From the NCBI GenBank assembly GCA_963836905.1, contig CAWIKY010000006.1, positions 310,001 to 374,000 on the forward strand: a stretch of DNA of 64,000 bases, written 5' to 3'. Both the position numbers and the translations under genes were made by a program. The notes below the pieces were generated by a model. The model saw nothing but the letters and a program-made list of their open reading frames with translations. It ran no database searches and was not told where the DNA came from. Of this stretch, positions 1 through 8,830 are shown one piece after another. Numbering within the stretch: position 1 is the first letter of the stretch; each line of letters opens with the position of its first letter. The stretch is from CAWIKY01 sp963836905. Lineage in GTDB: Bacteria; Pseudomonadota; Alphaproteobacteria; Caulobacterales; Hyphomonadaceae.

Positions 1-2
1 CC

Positions 3-1304
3 GACGATGCCGCCTTCGAGCAGGCGCTTGCCGAAACCTATCGCTCCAACGCCCTGCAGGCCGCCGATGCCGCAGCCAGCAGTGAAACTGATCTGGCTTC
101 GCTTGCAGACAGCGCCGCGCAGGTCGACGACATTCTCGATGAGCGAAATGATGCCCCGGTGGTCCGGCTGATCAATGCGCTTCTCTCAGAGGCTATCCGT
201 GAGAAGGCCTCCGACATCCATATCGAGCCGCATGAGCAGCGCCTCGCAATCCGCTTCCGTGTAGACGGCGTGCTGCGTGATCGGCTGGAACCCAAGCGGT
301 CACTCGCGCCCATGCTGGTCGGACGTATCAAGGTGATGGCGGGGCTCGACATTGCCGAGAAACGAAAGCCGCATGACGGGCGGGTTTCGCTGCGGGTTGG
401 CGGGCACGATGTCGATGTGCGTGTGTCTACCATTCCCTCGCAATACGGCGAGCGGGTGGTGCTGCGCCTTCTCGACAGAAGCTCTGCCGGGTTCGAACTG
501 TCCGCGCTCGGCATGAGCGAAACCGACTTCAAGCGGGTCACGCGCCTTCTGGAAAAGCCAAGCGGCATGATCCTGGTGACAGGGCCGACGGGGTCCGGCA
601 AGACGACCACCCTTTACGCGGCCATCACACGCCTGAACGACCGTGAGCGCAACATCATGACCGTTGAGGATCCGGTCGAATACGCACTGGACGGAATTGG
701 TCAGATGCAGGTCAATCCACAGAAAGGCGTTACGTTTGCCTCCGGCGTGCGCGCACTGATGCGGCAGGATCCGAACGTCATACTGATCGGTGAGATCCGG
801 GACAGCGACACAGCCTCGGCAGCCTTGCGGGCGGCCACCTCGGGCCATCTGGTGCTCTCCACCCTGCACACCACCAGCGCCATTGGCAGCGTCACGCGCC
901 TCGTTGACATGGGCGTGGAGCGTTATCTTCTGGCCCCGACGCTGGCCGGACTGATCGCGCAACGGCTCGTGCGGACACTCTGCGCGGCCTGTTCGCGAGA
1001 AAGCGTCTTGTCGGAGTTCGACGCCGCGCGCTTGTCCGGTCTGTTGCCGGTCGGAACCCCGGTCCGCGAACCTGTGGGGTGTGAAGCCTGTCTCGGCCAG
1101 GGCTATCGGGGGCGCACCGCGCTCTACGAAATTGTCGAAGTCGACGATACGCTGGAAGCGATGATCCATGACGGCAGGCCTGAATCCGAGCTGATTGCCC
1201 GCGCGCGGACCGTCAGCCCCAGCCTGATGGAGGACGGCGCAATGCGTATCCGTGACGGGTTGACCAGTGTCGATGAAGTCGTCGCCGTCGCCGACAGTCT
1301 CTGA
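3..1304 (+). CDS. gspE: Type II secretion ATPase GspE (5' end outside window)
   Basis: Cytoplasmic hexameric ATPase that powers pseudopilus assembly in type II secretion. The frame is open from the window edge, so the N1 domain is missing; reading from base 3 gives the usual lead-in to the conserved stretch PVVRLINALLSEAIREKASD. Visible motifs: Walker A GPTGSGKTTT (about residue 193 of the visible part), Asp box MTVEDPVEY, Walker B region QDPNVILIGEIRD, the His-box stretch HLVLSTLHTTSA, and a CxxC...CxxC zinc element (LCAAC, CEACLGQGYRGR) that is typical of GspE/PilB. It is followed 11 bp later by gspF, consistent with one operon. A PilB-type pilus ATPase is the alternative, but the neighbours gspF, gspJ and gspK favour T2SS. 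Confidence 0.95.
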   Translation, partial: DDAAFEQALAETYRSNALQAADAAASSETDLASLADSAAQVDDILDERNDAPVVRLINALLSEAIREKASDIHIEPHEQRLAIRFRVDGVLRDRLEPKRSLAPMLVGRIKVMAGLDIAEKRKPHDGRVSLRVGGHDVDVRVSTIPSQYGERVVLRLLDRSSAGFELSALGMSETDFKRVTRLLEKPSGMILVTGPTGSGKTTTLYAAITRLNDRERNIMTVEDPVEYALDGIGQMQVNPQKGVTFASGVRALMRQDPNVILIGEIRDSDTASAALRAATSGHLVLSTLHTTSAIGSVTRLVDMGVERYLLAPTLAGLIAQRLVRTLCAACSRESVLSEFDAARLSGLLPVGTPVREPVGCEACLGQGYRGRTALYEIVEVDDTLEAMIHDGRPESELIARARTVSPSLMEDGAMRIRDGLTSVDEVVAVADSL

Positions 1305-1315
1305 GAAAAGGGTAT

Positions 1316-2554
1316 GTGGTGACGGCCTTTCGCTATGAAGCTTCGGATGCAGGCGGCAGGACGCAGAGAGGCCTCCTGGACGCCGCAAACGCTGCCGATG
1401 CCAGGTCACAGCTACGTGCAAGGGCGCTTTTGCCGCTGACGGTGATCGAGGCCGGACCGGCTGCGAAACCGCAGAATGATGGTCCGGGCAGATTTCCGCG
1501 TCCGGCAGGCAGACGCAAGCTGAAGGGAAAGCAACTCGCCTTGATCACGCGCCAGCTTGCCACCCTGCAGGCCAATGGCGTTCAGCTTGAGGAAGCGCTC
1601 GGCATCATCGCGCGACAGGCGCGAAAACCCCGCACAGGCGCGCTGCTTTCGCAGGTTCGCACCCGTGTTGTCGAGGGGCGCGGGCTTGCCGAAGCCATGG
1701 CCGATCAGGGCGATGCTTTCAGCGCTGAATACCGCGCCTCCATTGCGGCAGGCGAACGCTCCGGTGATCTCGGTAGTGTGCTGGAACGCCTTGCAGACCA
1801 TATCGAAGCGCGCGAGGAAAACCGCCAGACCGTTGAGCTGGCGCTCATTTATCCAGCGCTGCTGGCGCTTGTAGCATCCGGTATCATAGCGCTTCTGTTG
1901 ACCTATGTCGTGCCCGATATCGTCTCCGTTTACCGGCGGCGCGATACTGAACTGCCCATGTTGACGCAGGGCCTGATCGCAATTTCCGATGCGCTTGCAG
2001 CTTTCGGTCCGGCCCTGCTAGTCGGCTGTCTCGCAGCCGGTCTTGCCGCGCGCTATGCGATGACGCGGCTTGCGGTGCGACAGGTCTGGGACAGATGGAT
2101 GAACCGGGCACCCGTCATAGGCAGCTTCAGCGAGAAACGCAGCGCTGCGCAGTTTTCGAGCACGCTGGCCATGCTGACCGGGTCGGGCGTTCCGCTGGTC
2201 CAGGCCATGCGCATCTCGGCGCAAGCGGTCGGAAACCGGTATGTCAGGCAGCAAACCGAAGCGGCGGCGACCGAGGTCAGTGAAGGCGCGCCGCTGGATG
2301 CTGCTCTGGAACGGGCCGGATGCTTTCCGCCCATGCTGTTGGCGATGGTCGGGTCCGGCGTTCGGTCAGGCGATCTTGGCGATGCGATGGCGCGCGCAGC
2401 AAAAGATCAGCAACGCGACCTCAATGCGCAGGTCAAGACGCTGGTCGCGCTCGTCGAACCGGGCGTCCTGCTGTTCATGGGCGCCATTGTCCTTCTGATC
2501 GTCATGGCGATTCTGACGCCCATCGTGAACCTCAACCGGATGGCGGGCCTGTGA
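1316..2554 (+). CDS. gspF: Type II secretion inner-membrane platform protein GspF
   Basis: Polytopic inner-membrane protein of the T2SS platform that contacts GspE. Its 412 residues match the family length. It has two repeated T2SF domains (roughly residues 65-190 and 270-395) with conserved stretches such as ALGIIARQARKPRTG and SGVPLVQAMRISAQAV. Hydrophobic segments lie near 178-200, 222-245 and 380-403. Translation starts at GTG 1316 (or GTG 1319) behind a GAGAAAAGGG ribosome-binding site and sits 11 bp after gspE. The 3' end converges on gspN, with only 10 bp between the stops. Confidence 0.93.
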   Translation: MVTAFRYEASDAGGRTQRGLLDAANAADARSQLRARALLPLTVIEAGPAAKPQNDGPGRFPRPAGRRKLKGKQLALITRQLATLQANGVQLEEALGIIARQARKPRTGALLSQVRTRVVEGRGLAEAMADQGDAFSAEYRASIAAGERSGDLGSVLERLADHIEAREENRQTVELALIYPALLALVASGIIALLLTYVVPDIVSVYRRRDTELPMLTQGLIAISDALAAFGPALLVGCLAAGLAARYAMTRLAVRQVWDRWMNRAPVIGSFSEKRSAAQFSSTLAMLTGSGVPLVQAMRISAQAVGNRYVRQQTEAAATEVSEGAPLDAALERAGCFPPMLLAMVGSGVRSGDLGDAMARAAKDQQRDLNAQVKTLVALVEPGVLLFMGAIVLLIVMAILTPIVNLNRMAGL

Positions 2555-2564
2555 TGTGGACTGA

Positions 2565-3276
2565 TCAGCCGGGCGGCGTCAGATATGTGGACAGGGTCAC
2601 CGGACCTGACGCCTCGCGTCCCAGTAGCACCGGCGTTCCCGCGGCGGTGACGGTCATCTCGACCAGGCCATCTGTGCCGGTCCGCAGCGTCGCCAGAACG
2701 GTTTCGGGGTCGGCGGGCGAGCTGACCGAAACGACTGTGCCTGCCTCGACCGGCATTGCCTCAAAGCCGAGCGGTGGGAGACGGCGGCCAAAGCACACGC
2801 CGTCGCCCGTCGTCATCCGGGCATCTGCCATGATCGCATCGCCGCTCAACCGTATGTCTGCCGATATGATCCGCCCGACGATGTCACAGGTTACGGGGCG
2901 TGCGCCTGTCAGCGACAGAAGGCTCCCCGCGCCCGCCCGGCCTGACACGTCCTGAGAGCCTGATCTCGTTGCCGGACAGGAACGCGGTTCCCGTCAGAAG
3001 CGTGTCAGCGGCTTCCAGCGTGATGTCGCGGCGAGACGCGTCCCTGATGAGTGAACCGGTCCAGTCGAGCGTCAGCCCCTCCGATGTGGCCAGCCCGCCT
3101 TGCCAGACGGTGCCGTACGATACCGAACCGGGCTGTATTCGTTCAGCCAGCAGACTGGCCGGGGCTCTCATGACGCCAATCGCGGCGGCAATGAGCAGAC
3201 ATGTGACGCCCAGAGCAGAGATCAGGACAAGGATGCTGCGCGATGGCCGGTAGACCGGGTCTCCTGATGAGGTCAT
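2565..3276 (-). CDS. gspN: Type II secretion protein GspN-like, frameshifted
   Basis: Probable GspN/T2SN accessory protein: one N-terminal membrane anchor (LVLISALGVTCLLIAAAIGV) followed by a periplasmic beta-rich region with a GTVWQGGLA motif, about 236 residues once repaired. The sequence holds it in two frames: bases 3276 to about 2945, then about 2948 to 2565. The join falls in the stretch LSGxVSGRAGAGSLLSLTG and needs one surplus base removed. The second piece has no credible start of its own, so this is a single broken gene or a sequence error. The assignment rests on T2SS context and architecture, not on a diagnostic motif. Its proposed ATG lies inside the 5' end of the divergent lipoprotein gene. 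Confidence 0.62.
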
Positions 3277-4204
3277 GGCTTGCCTTTTGTCTTGCTGGCC
3301 TTGCAGCATGCGCAACTACGCCGGAGGTCCGTTCCGGAAAAACCCTTACGCTGCTTCTGCCTCAGGGCGAGGCCTTCGCCAACCTCGCAAGTGTCATCGA
3401 AAGCGGCGCGCGCTCGGGTCTGCGCGATGCGGGGCAGGGGCTGGAGCTTGCAACCCAGACCGGTCCGGACACGCAAGCCGTCCTCGGTCCACTCCTGTCG
3501 CAAGAGGTAGCGCCGCTTCTGGCCAGCTTGCCGCCTTCGGTTCCGGTCGTCAGTCTCTCGAATGACAGCGATCTTGCCGGTTCGGGCGCGGTCATTTCAG
3601 GTATCACCGCAGAACAGTCGGTTGCGGCCATACTCATCTATGCGCGGGCACGGGGCGTGCGAACGGTTCGTCTTCACGCAGGCGAAGGTACGCCGTGGGA
3701 GAGACGCGGTCTGGCGCAGGCTCGCGCTACGGCAGATGCGATCGGCCTCATACATCTGGAAGGCGGCGAAGCAATGGCCGACGCCGTTCTGATCCCTGGC
3801 AATGACGCGGCAAGTCTCAGGGCCGCAAAAGCCCATGCTAGTGCAGGCGGCCAGGTGCTCGCAACCTCGCTCTGGTTGCAACTGCCATCGGGGCCGGACG
3901 GGCCGACACCGGGAGCCTGGATATCGGGGCCCGATCTGACAGGCCTTCTTCAACCGGGCGAGACACTTGCGACCGGTGCGAAAGCCTCGGCGCTTATGTT
4001 TGCCGGTCTGGCCCGCGAAGGCAGCCTGCTTCTGGCACTTGGCCCGGCTATCAGGTCGGAACTTCTTGGCGATCCGCGTATCCGTTCCGGACCGCTTGGC
4101 CGGTATGCCATCTCGCCGGACGGCACGTGCGACGCGCATTGGCGATCTACCAGATCGGCGATGATGAGGTCCGCAAGGTTGCCCTCACGGATCTGCCTGA
4201 CTGA
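3267..4204 (+). CDS. LpoA/LppC-like periplasmic-binding-fold lipoprotein, frameshifted near 3' end
   Basis: Outer-membrane lipoprotein: signal peptide MRSWLAFCLAGLAAC with lipobox LAAC, then a type-1 periplasmic-binding-protein fold resembling LppC/penicillin-binding-protein activators (TLTLLLPQG, VPVVSLSNDS, ISGITAEQSVAAILIYARAR). Start chosen at ATG 3267 because the signal peptide begins there. The main frame loses coherence near 4125-4142. Shifting frame restores AIYQIGDDEVRKVALTDLPD and a TGA at 4202-4204 that overlaps the gspJ ATG by one base. That coupling supports a 1-base error and about 312 residues. An LpoA-like protein inside a T2SS operon is unusual; it may link secreton insertion to peptidoglycan remodelling (inference). 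Confidence 0.6.
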
Positions 4205-4748
4205 TGGGCTTGCCACTGTCCTCCGATGCCGGGATCACGCTTGTCGAGATGATGGTGTCTCTGGTGATCATCGCGCTGATCGGGATCGCCGGTCTGGTTC
4301 TGATAGATTCCATGACGCAGGTGGAGCTGCGCGTGAGCGACCGGTATGCACGTGTCTCGGACCTGACCGACGCATTTGACGGCTTTCAGCTTGATCTGGA
4401 ACAGTCGCGTCCCGAAACGCTTGGCCTGTCTGGCGAGGCGCTCAGCTTCCGGACCGCAGCCTGCCCTTCACCGGTTGTCATCCTCTTCGCTGCGGGAAAA
4501 ATGCAGCGTGTTTCGCCCGGTTGCCCCATGCAGGACTGGTCGCTCGGCGGACTGGGGTCGGCGCGGCTGTTTGTCGTCGACGTGGCGGGAATGCGGCACA
4601 CGGTCTGGCCACCACAAACTGACGAGGAGCGAGACGCGCGCCGCGCGCCATTGCGGTCGAGTTGCTGGCAATTGTCGAGCCCGCTCCCGGACGCCTGTCC
4701 GGTGACATCCGCCAGATCGTTCGTCTCGCAGACGGGAGTCCGGAATGA
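4204..4748 (+). CDS. gspJ: Type II secretion minor pseudopilin GspJ, frameshifted
   Basis: Minor pseudopilin at the tip of the T2SS pseudopilus. It has a type IV prepilin-like N-terminus, GITLVEMMVSLVIIALIGIA, with the Glu five residues into the mature end. The initial frame reads through to nonsense, but near 4640-4650 a one-base shift recovers IAVELLAIVEPAPG and then SGDIRQIVRLADGSPE, ending at TGA 4746-4748. That stop overlaps the gspK ATG as ATGA, the expected operon coupling, so the break is probably a missing base. Repaired length is about 181 residues, slightly short for GspJ. GspJ rather than GspI or GspH is inferred from its position just before gspK. Confidence 0.75.
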
Positions 4749-5587
4749 GGTCCGGGGCGCGAAACAAGGGCGAAGACGGGGTCGTTCTGGTTCAGGTTCT
4801 GGGCGTGCTAGCCTTTGCAAGCGCGGTCGCCTTCATCATGCTGAGCCTTCAGGATCAGGCGATTGCGGTGCGCCAGCGTTCGAGCGATCTTCAGCAGGCC
4901 CGCATTCTGGCGCAAGCCGGCGAGACCTCGGTTCTGACAGCTTTCCGGCGCGATGGCCGGATAGAGCCCGAGCTCGACCATTACGGCGAAGGCTGGAGCG
5001 TGATCGCGCAGCAACCGGTAGACACCCGGTTCGGGACGTTCTCGGTGAACGTTGAGGACGCCAATGCCCGCTACAACATCAACAATCTGGTGTCCGGGTC
5101 GCTGAGCGAAAGCGCTGCTTTCCGCCGGTTGATGGCAGATCTTGGCTTTGAAGAGAGCGCCGCATTGCAGGTGGAAATCTGGCTTCGGGCGAACGGCGAG
5201 ATTGCAGACATATCCGACCTGACATCAGCTGGCCTGATGCCGGAGGCCATAGACAGGCTGAACACTTTCGTCACAGCCATTCCCGGCCAGAGCCGGATCA
5301 ATCTGAACACCGTCGATGAAAGGCTTCTGCAAAGCCTCGTTGCCAATCCCGGCATTACCTACGCGCTGATTGCCGCGCGCGAACGGAACGGATTTCTGAC
5401 GCCCGAAGGTCTGGCAGAGGCGGGCGCGCTGATGCCACAGGGTTTCGGGCTGACGACAGATGCGCTGTTCGTGGAAACAGATGTCAGGGTTGGCGATGGT
5501 CGAAGCCGTCTGAAAAGCCTGCTGGTTCGCGACATTGAAGACGACACCGTCACGGTAAGAGTGGTCTCCCGTGATCATGACGGATAA
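4745..5587 (+). CDS. gspK: Type II secretion minor pseudopilin GspK
   Basis: Largest minor pseudopilin, capping the pseudopilus. Its 280 residues match the family. The N-terminal hydrophobic helix (VVLVQVLGVLAFASAVAFIM) is followed by DANARYNINNLV and a helix-hairpin-helix-like segment (SRINLNTVDERLLQSLV), both typical of GspK. The prepilin cleavage region lacks the +5 Glu, as is usual for GspK. The ATG overlaps the gspJ stop, and a strong intrinsic terminator follows 33 bp downstream, marking the operon end. gspG, gspH, gspI, gspL, gspM, gspC and gspD are not in this window and may lie upstream of gspE. Confidence 0.9.
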   Translation: MRSGARNKGEDGVVLVQVLGVLAFASAVAFIMLSLQDQAIAVRQRSSDLQQARILAQAGETSVLTAFRRDGRIEPELDHYGEGWSVIAQQPVDTRFGTFSVNVEDANARYNINNLVSGSLSESAAFRRLMADLGFEESAALQVEIWLRANGEIADISDLTSAGLMPEAIDRLNTFVTAIPGQSRINLNTVDERLLQSLVANPGITYALIAARERNGFLTPEGLAEAGALMPQGFGLTTDALFVETDVRVGDGRSRLKSLLVRDIEDDTVTVRVVSRDHDG

Positions 5588-5619
5588 CGGCCACCGCTGA
5601 AAACCGACCCCGAAATGTA

Positions 5620-5650
5620 AAAACAGCGGACTCTTGAGGTCCGCTGTTTT
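5620..5650. terminator. Bidirectional intrinsic terminator
   Basis: Perfect 12-bp stem AAAACAGCGGAC / GTCCGCTGTTTT around a 7-base loop. The A-rich left arm and T-rich right arm let it end transcription in both directions: gspK from the left and the small lipoprotein gene from the right. Confidence 0.9.
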
Positions 5651-5675
5651 CTGAGGTTGAGGCGATGCCGGTTTT

Positions 5676-5996
5676 CTAGGTCGGATCCGGAACGTCGATC
5701 GGGTCGAGTGTCAGGTCGAGCGCAATAACGTCTCCCGCCATCGGATCGACCGGCTCTCCGTTGAGGTCACGCGTGAACGCCACGTTGAACCCGGCACCAA
5801 GCTGCTGCGACACCGGAGGTGGCGGCGGCGGAGGCGGGGGAGGTGGCGGCGGTGGTGGCGGAGGTGGTGGGGACGGTGGAGGAACGACGACACCGCCGCC
5901 TCCACCACTTCCCCCGTCTGAACAGGCACCGAGCGCGACCGTGGCGAAGCCAGCGATAGCGGCAAGAGCCCAGAAGGAGGTTTTACGTTCTGTCAT
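5676..5996 (-). CDS. Small lipoprotein with poly-proline linker
   Basis: A 106-residue predicted lipoprotein: signal peptide with lipobox ALGAC at residue 25, a Gly-rich stretch, then an uninterrupted run of 19 prolines (after PPPS), then a 45-residue C-terminal module (GAGFNVAFTRDLNGEPVDPM and onward). A polyproline II rod of this length could hold the C-terminal module away from the membrane, as in TonB-like spacers (inference). I do not recognise the C-terminal module. It sits 14 bp downstream of the DUF4331 gene on the same strand, so the two are probably co-transcribed. The proline run is encoded by mixed CCx codons, which argues against simple triplet expansion. Confidence 0.75.
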   Translation of the reverse strand: MTERKTSFWALAAIAGFATVALGACSDGGSGGGGGVVVPPPSPPPPPPPPPPPPPPPPPPPVSQQLGAGFNVAFTRDLNGEPVDPMAGDVIALDLTLDPIDVPDPT

Positions 5997-6010
5997 GTGT
6001 CAGCCTCCTT

Positions 6011-7588
6011 CTAGTTCACTGAGCCGGGGATCGGGTCATTGAGGTAAGGGAACGTGTTCTTCAGTTCCGCTGCGCTGATCGGCGCACCATCCGTGAAGGC
6101 CACATTTCCGACAGGAGCCTGCGAGGGTGTGCAGAAACCGAGATCGGTCGGCACGCCGTTGATCGGCACCGGATAGCAAAGCGCACCCATGACGACGCGG
6201 AGTGCGATGTCGACCGTGTCATCACCGGGGCGGCGTCCGTTCGGGAAGCCCGCAAGGTCATCACCGGCAACACCGAACGGGCTCTGGGCCGCACGAGGCG
6301 TCGGCGCGATACCGGTATTTAGACGCATCATCTCGGATGGCGTTTGTGTGGCTTGCTGATTCAGCGTGGGAATGCCGGTCAGGAAGGCTGCAACCAGATC
6401 GGTCCGTGGCAGGTTCGACGGCGCGAGGTTGTCGATGTTCGCGCCCAGCGTCGTGTTCACCGCATCCCTGAACAGCAGGTTCAGAATGGCAGGGAGCGTC
6501 GGGTTGGTCACGAAGTCGGCCAATGCTCCGTCTTGCGTTGGTTCTGCAGCGTTGAAGAGATCTTTCAGCGGCAGTCCGATCACGAGTTCATTGACCAGCG
6601 GCGCAGAAAGACGCGACTGCTGGACATAGGCACCGCCATAAAGCGATGTCTGCTCGTAGGTCGGCGACGGATCCTCGATTTCCGCCTGTGGCAGGCTGGC
6701 CGTCGTCCACGCACCGATGACGCCGTTGCCGGAGTCAGTCAGGCAGGAAATCGGCACTTCGATCGCGAGGGATGTCACGTTGGCAATGCCGACCAGATCA
6801 TCATTGGCGCGGTCTTGCGTGATACCGCCGGGAAAGCCGCCGCCATCGCCATTGCCGCGAACGCTGTCCCCTTCGATCGGCACCAGGTTCACCAGGTCGA
6901 AAACCTCACCCAGATTGACCGCGAAAGCTTCGGCCCGCTGACCGGCAAACACCTTGCCAGCCACCGAGCAACCCGGAATGGCCGTGTCGTAGATGAAGTT
7001 GCTCGCATAGAGCGGATAGTTCGGAATGGTCTTGTTGCCGACATTGTCGAGCGGCTTCTGGAAGCTCGTCGTCGTTCCATCCGAGCGGGTCACAGCCTGC
7101 CGCGTACCGGTGCGACGGTCACCGGTGATCATGGTGACCGTGTAGTTCTCGGACTCGCCGAGATCAGCATCGCCGCCGCTGGTGACGGGGCCTGCAGCGC
7201 GTAAGGCAATCGGAAGCGTCTTGTCGCCGATAGCCAGTGTGATGCCGGTTCCGTTCTTGAGCGTGTTGTCGAACTTGAACTGGAACGTCATGTCCTCGAC
7301 TGCATCGCCGTCCTTGTCGATGTGGATTTCGTAGATGGCGTCCTCATCCATCGTGAAATAGTTCGGCCCGCCATAAGGAGACTGCAAAGGCTGGTAGTTT
7401 GCAATGAACGTGACGAAGCCTTCACGGCCGGGTTCATAGCTGCGGAACATGTAAAAGTCGGTTCCGTCGACCTTTGGCTGTTCGGTCGTGCCGGGGGCTT
7501 CACGGTGGCTCGATGCCGTCGCGGGTATCGCCATCGCGGCAGCGGCGACGATCGCCCCTGTCCCGAGCAAGAGAGTTTTGAGTTTCAT
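6011..7588 (-). CDS. DUF4331 family exported protein
   Basis: Secreted 525-residue protein with a Sec signal (LKTLLLGTGAIVAAAAMAIPATA) and the DUF4331 opening SSHREAPGTTEQPKVDGTDF followed by YMFRSYEPG. The biochemical function of DUF4331 is unknown to me; it occurs near export and uptake genes in proteobacteria. Start chosen at ATG 7588 because AAGGGA lies about 7 bases upstream; ATG 7597 is an alternative. It lies upstream of the poly-proline lipoprotein gene and is separated from the DUF4198 gene by an inverted repeat. The internal Asp/Gly-rich segments (DEDAIYEIHIDKDGDAVED) could bind calcium (inference). Confidence 0.9.
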   Translation of the reverse strand: MKLKTLLLGTGAIVAAAAMAIPATASSHREAPGTTEQPKVDGTDFYMFRSYEPGREGFVTFIANYQPLQSPYGGPNYFTMDEDAIYEIHIDKDGDAVEDMTFQFKFDNTLKNGTGITLAIGDKTLPIALRAAGPVTSGGDADLGESENYTVTMITGDRRTGTRQAVTRSDGTTTSFQKPLDNVGNKTIPNYPLYASNFIYDTAIPGCSVAGKVFAGQRAEAFAVNLGEVFDLVNLVPIEGDSVRGNGDGGGFPGGITQDRANDDLVGIANVTSLAIEVPISCLTDSGNGVIGAWTTASLPQAEIEDPSPTYEQTSLYGGAYVQQSRLSAPLVNELVIGLPLKDLFNAAEPTQDGALADFVTNPTLPAILNLLFRDAVNTTLGANIDNLAPSNLPRTDLVAAFLTGIPTLNQQATQTPSEMMRLNTGIAPTPRAAQSPFGVAGDDLAGFPNGRRPGDDTVDIALRVVMGALCYPVPINGVPTDLGFCTPSQAPVGNVAFTDGAPISAAELKNTFPYLNDPIPGSVN

Positions 7589-7768
7589 TTGATGCATCCC
7601 TTTTTTCCAACCTGCGCGGTCAACCACCCGATTTTGCGATCTTTATAAAACCCGGCCCTAACAACGTATCTCGGGCAACGTTGCCGGAAAGGTATGGTTG
7701 CAAGATCAACTGCTATTTCACTGCTTTTCGCCTGCTTTCGGCTGTATTCCTGCCATCACAGAAACGCT

Positions 7769-7792
7769 CAGGCCCGCATCATGACGGGCCTG
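7769..7792. terminator. Terminator-like inverted repeat after DUF4198 gene
   Basis: Perfect 8-bp stem CAGGCCCG / CGGGCCTG with an 8-base loop, 19 bp beyond the DUF4198 stop. There is no clear T-run on the minus-strand side, so it may be a weak or factor-dependent terminator. Confidence 0.5.
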
Positions 7793-7811
7793 AACGGTCG
7801 TCGGGCAAGGC

Positions 7812-8624
7812 TCAGTAGCCGAACGTGAGGCTTGAAAAGACCGTATCGAATACGGCGCCGTCTTTCCGGCCCTCCACTGGAACGGTCCAGATCACGTTAA
7901 GCTTCCATGCGCCGGTTTGCGCGATATCGAAGGATGCCTTGCCGTCGGTATCTGTCATTTGCGTGACCATCGGTGCCAGGTCTGTTGATAGGCTTTCCAG
8001 ATCGATGGTCGCGCCTTCCAGTGGCATGCCGCGATAGAGCACCTGAACGGGGAGGGATGCACCCTCTTCCAGCGCATAGGGGTTTGCCAGCGGAACGATC
8101 TCGAGCGTCTGACCGATCGGTTCCATGACATTGGCGGTCGCTTCGTCACCAACCTGGATCAGCGCCTTGCTACGCCGTCCGTAAACTTCGATGCCCGGTT
8201 GATCCAGTGTACCATCGGCGGTGCGCTTCTCGCTTGCGAGGGTCAGGCCTTCGAGATCGACATAGCCGTTGAACTTTTCTGCTTCCAGCTCGATCCAAGC
8301 TGCGCGGCTCGTGAACGCAATCATGTGCGTGCCCGGATCGCTGAGCGTCACGCTTGCGCTACCCTTTTCCGCGTCCGTCATCGCGGTTATCGAGGCCTGC
8401 AGGTCGTTCGGACCGGACGGCGCATAATCCGTCAGCGATACGATGCGATCCCATTTGAGCGACCAGGGCCCGCGTTCCGCGCCGTGTCCCACCACGAAAT
8501 CGAAGGTGACGTCTGTTTCCGGTGCGACGGTGAAGTCGGTCGTAACCAGCCAGAAATCATGTGCGTAGGCAGGAAGGGCCACGCAAAAAACAGCAGCCGC
8601 ACAAATACAATTCTTGATCTTCAT
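7812..8624 (-). CDS. DUF4198 (NikM-like) periplasmic protein
   Basis: A 270-residue periplasmic protein with signal peptide ending ALPAYA and mature N-terminus HDFWLVTTDFTV, the HDFWL start typical of DUF4198/NikM-like proteins associated with metal uptake; the exposed N-terminal His could bind metal. The C-terminal half is a Big/CNA-like beta domain (LPVQVLYRGMPLEGATIDL; TDTDGKASFDIAQTGAWKL). It is divergent from a TonB-dependent siderophore-type receptor across a roughly 200-bp promoter region holding an inverted repeat. That arrangement suggests the pair acts in metal or metallophore import. Ligand unknown. Confidence 0.85.
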   Translation of the reverse strand: MKIKNCICAAAVFCVALPAYAHDFWLVTTDFTVAPETDVTFDFVVGHGAERGPWSLKWDRIVSLTDYAPSGPNDLQASITAMTDAEKGSASVTLSDPGTHMIAFTSRAAWIELEAEKFNGYVDLEGLTLASEKRTADGTLDQPGIEVYGRRSKALIQVGDEATANVMEPIGQTLEIVPLANPYALEEGASLPVQVLYRGMPLEGATIDLESLSTDLAPMVTQMTDTDGKASFDIAQTGAWKLNVIWTVPVEGRKDGAVFDTVFSSLTFGY

Positions 8625-8650
8625 TCATCGCTCTCCTGAACAGGACTTTG

Positions 8651-8672
8651 GCTTGCAGGCACGCCTGTAAGC
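8651..8672. promoter_or_regulatory. Inverted repeat in divergent promoter region
   Basis: GCTTGCAGGC-AC-GCCTGTAAGC: 10-bp arms with one mismatch and a 2-bp spacer, lying between the divergent DUF4198 and TonB-receptor genes, 27 bp upstream of the DUF4198 start. A plausible operator or hairpin; it does not match a Fur box as I know it. Confidence 0.4.
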
Positions 8673-8830
8673 TTCGCTGTAAACGTGCACGAAACCGGTT
8701 CGTTCCTGCGACAATTGCGCTACTGCAAAAAGTCTCCCTCAGCTGGCCTTCTTGCCTAGGCAATTGGGTGTTTCTGCGCAAGAACGCCCCTGCAACAGCG
8801 CATGAATGAGCGCTTCAAAGGGTGGTGGAC

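Noticed and set aside
5761..6042. Glycine-rich plus-strand ORF opposite the poly-proline lipoprotein
   Set aside because: The Gly run is the complement of the proline codons; only the minus strand has a lipoprotein signal and fits the operon.
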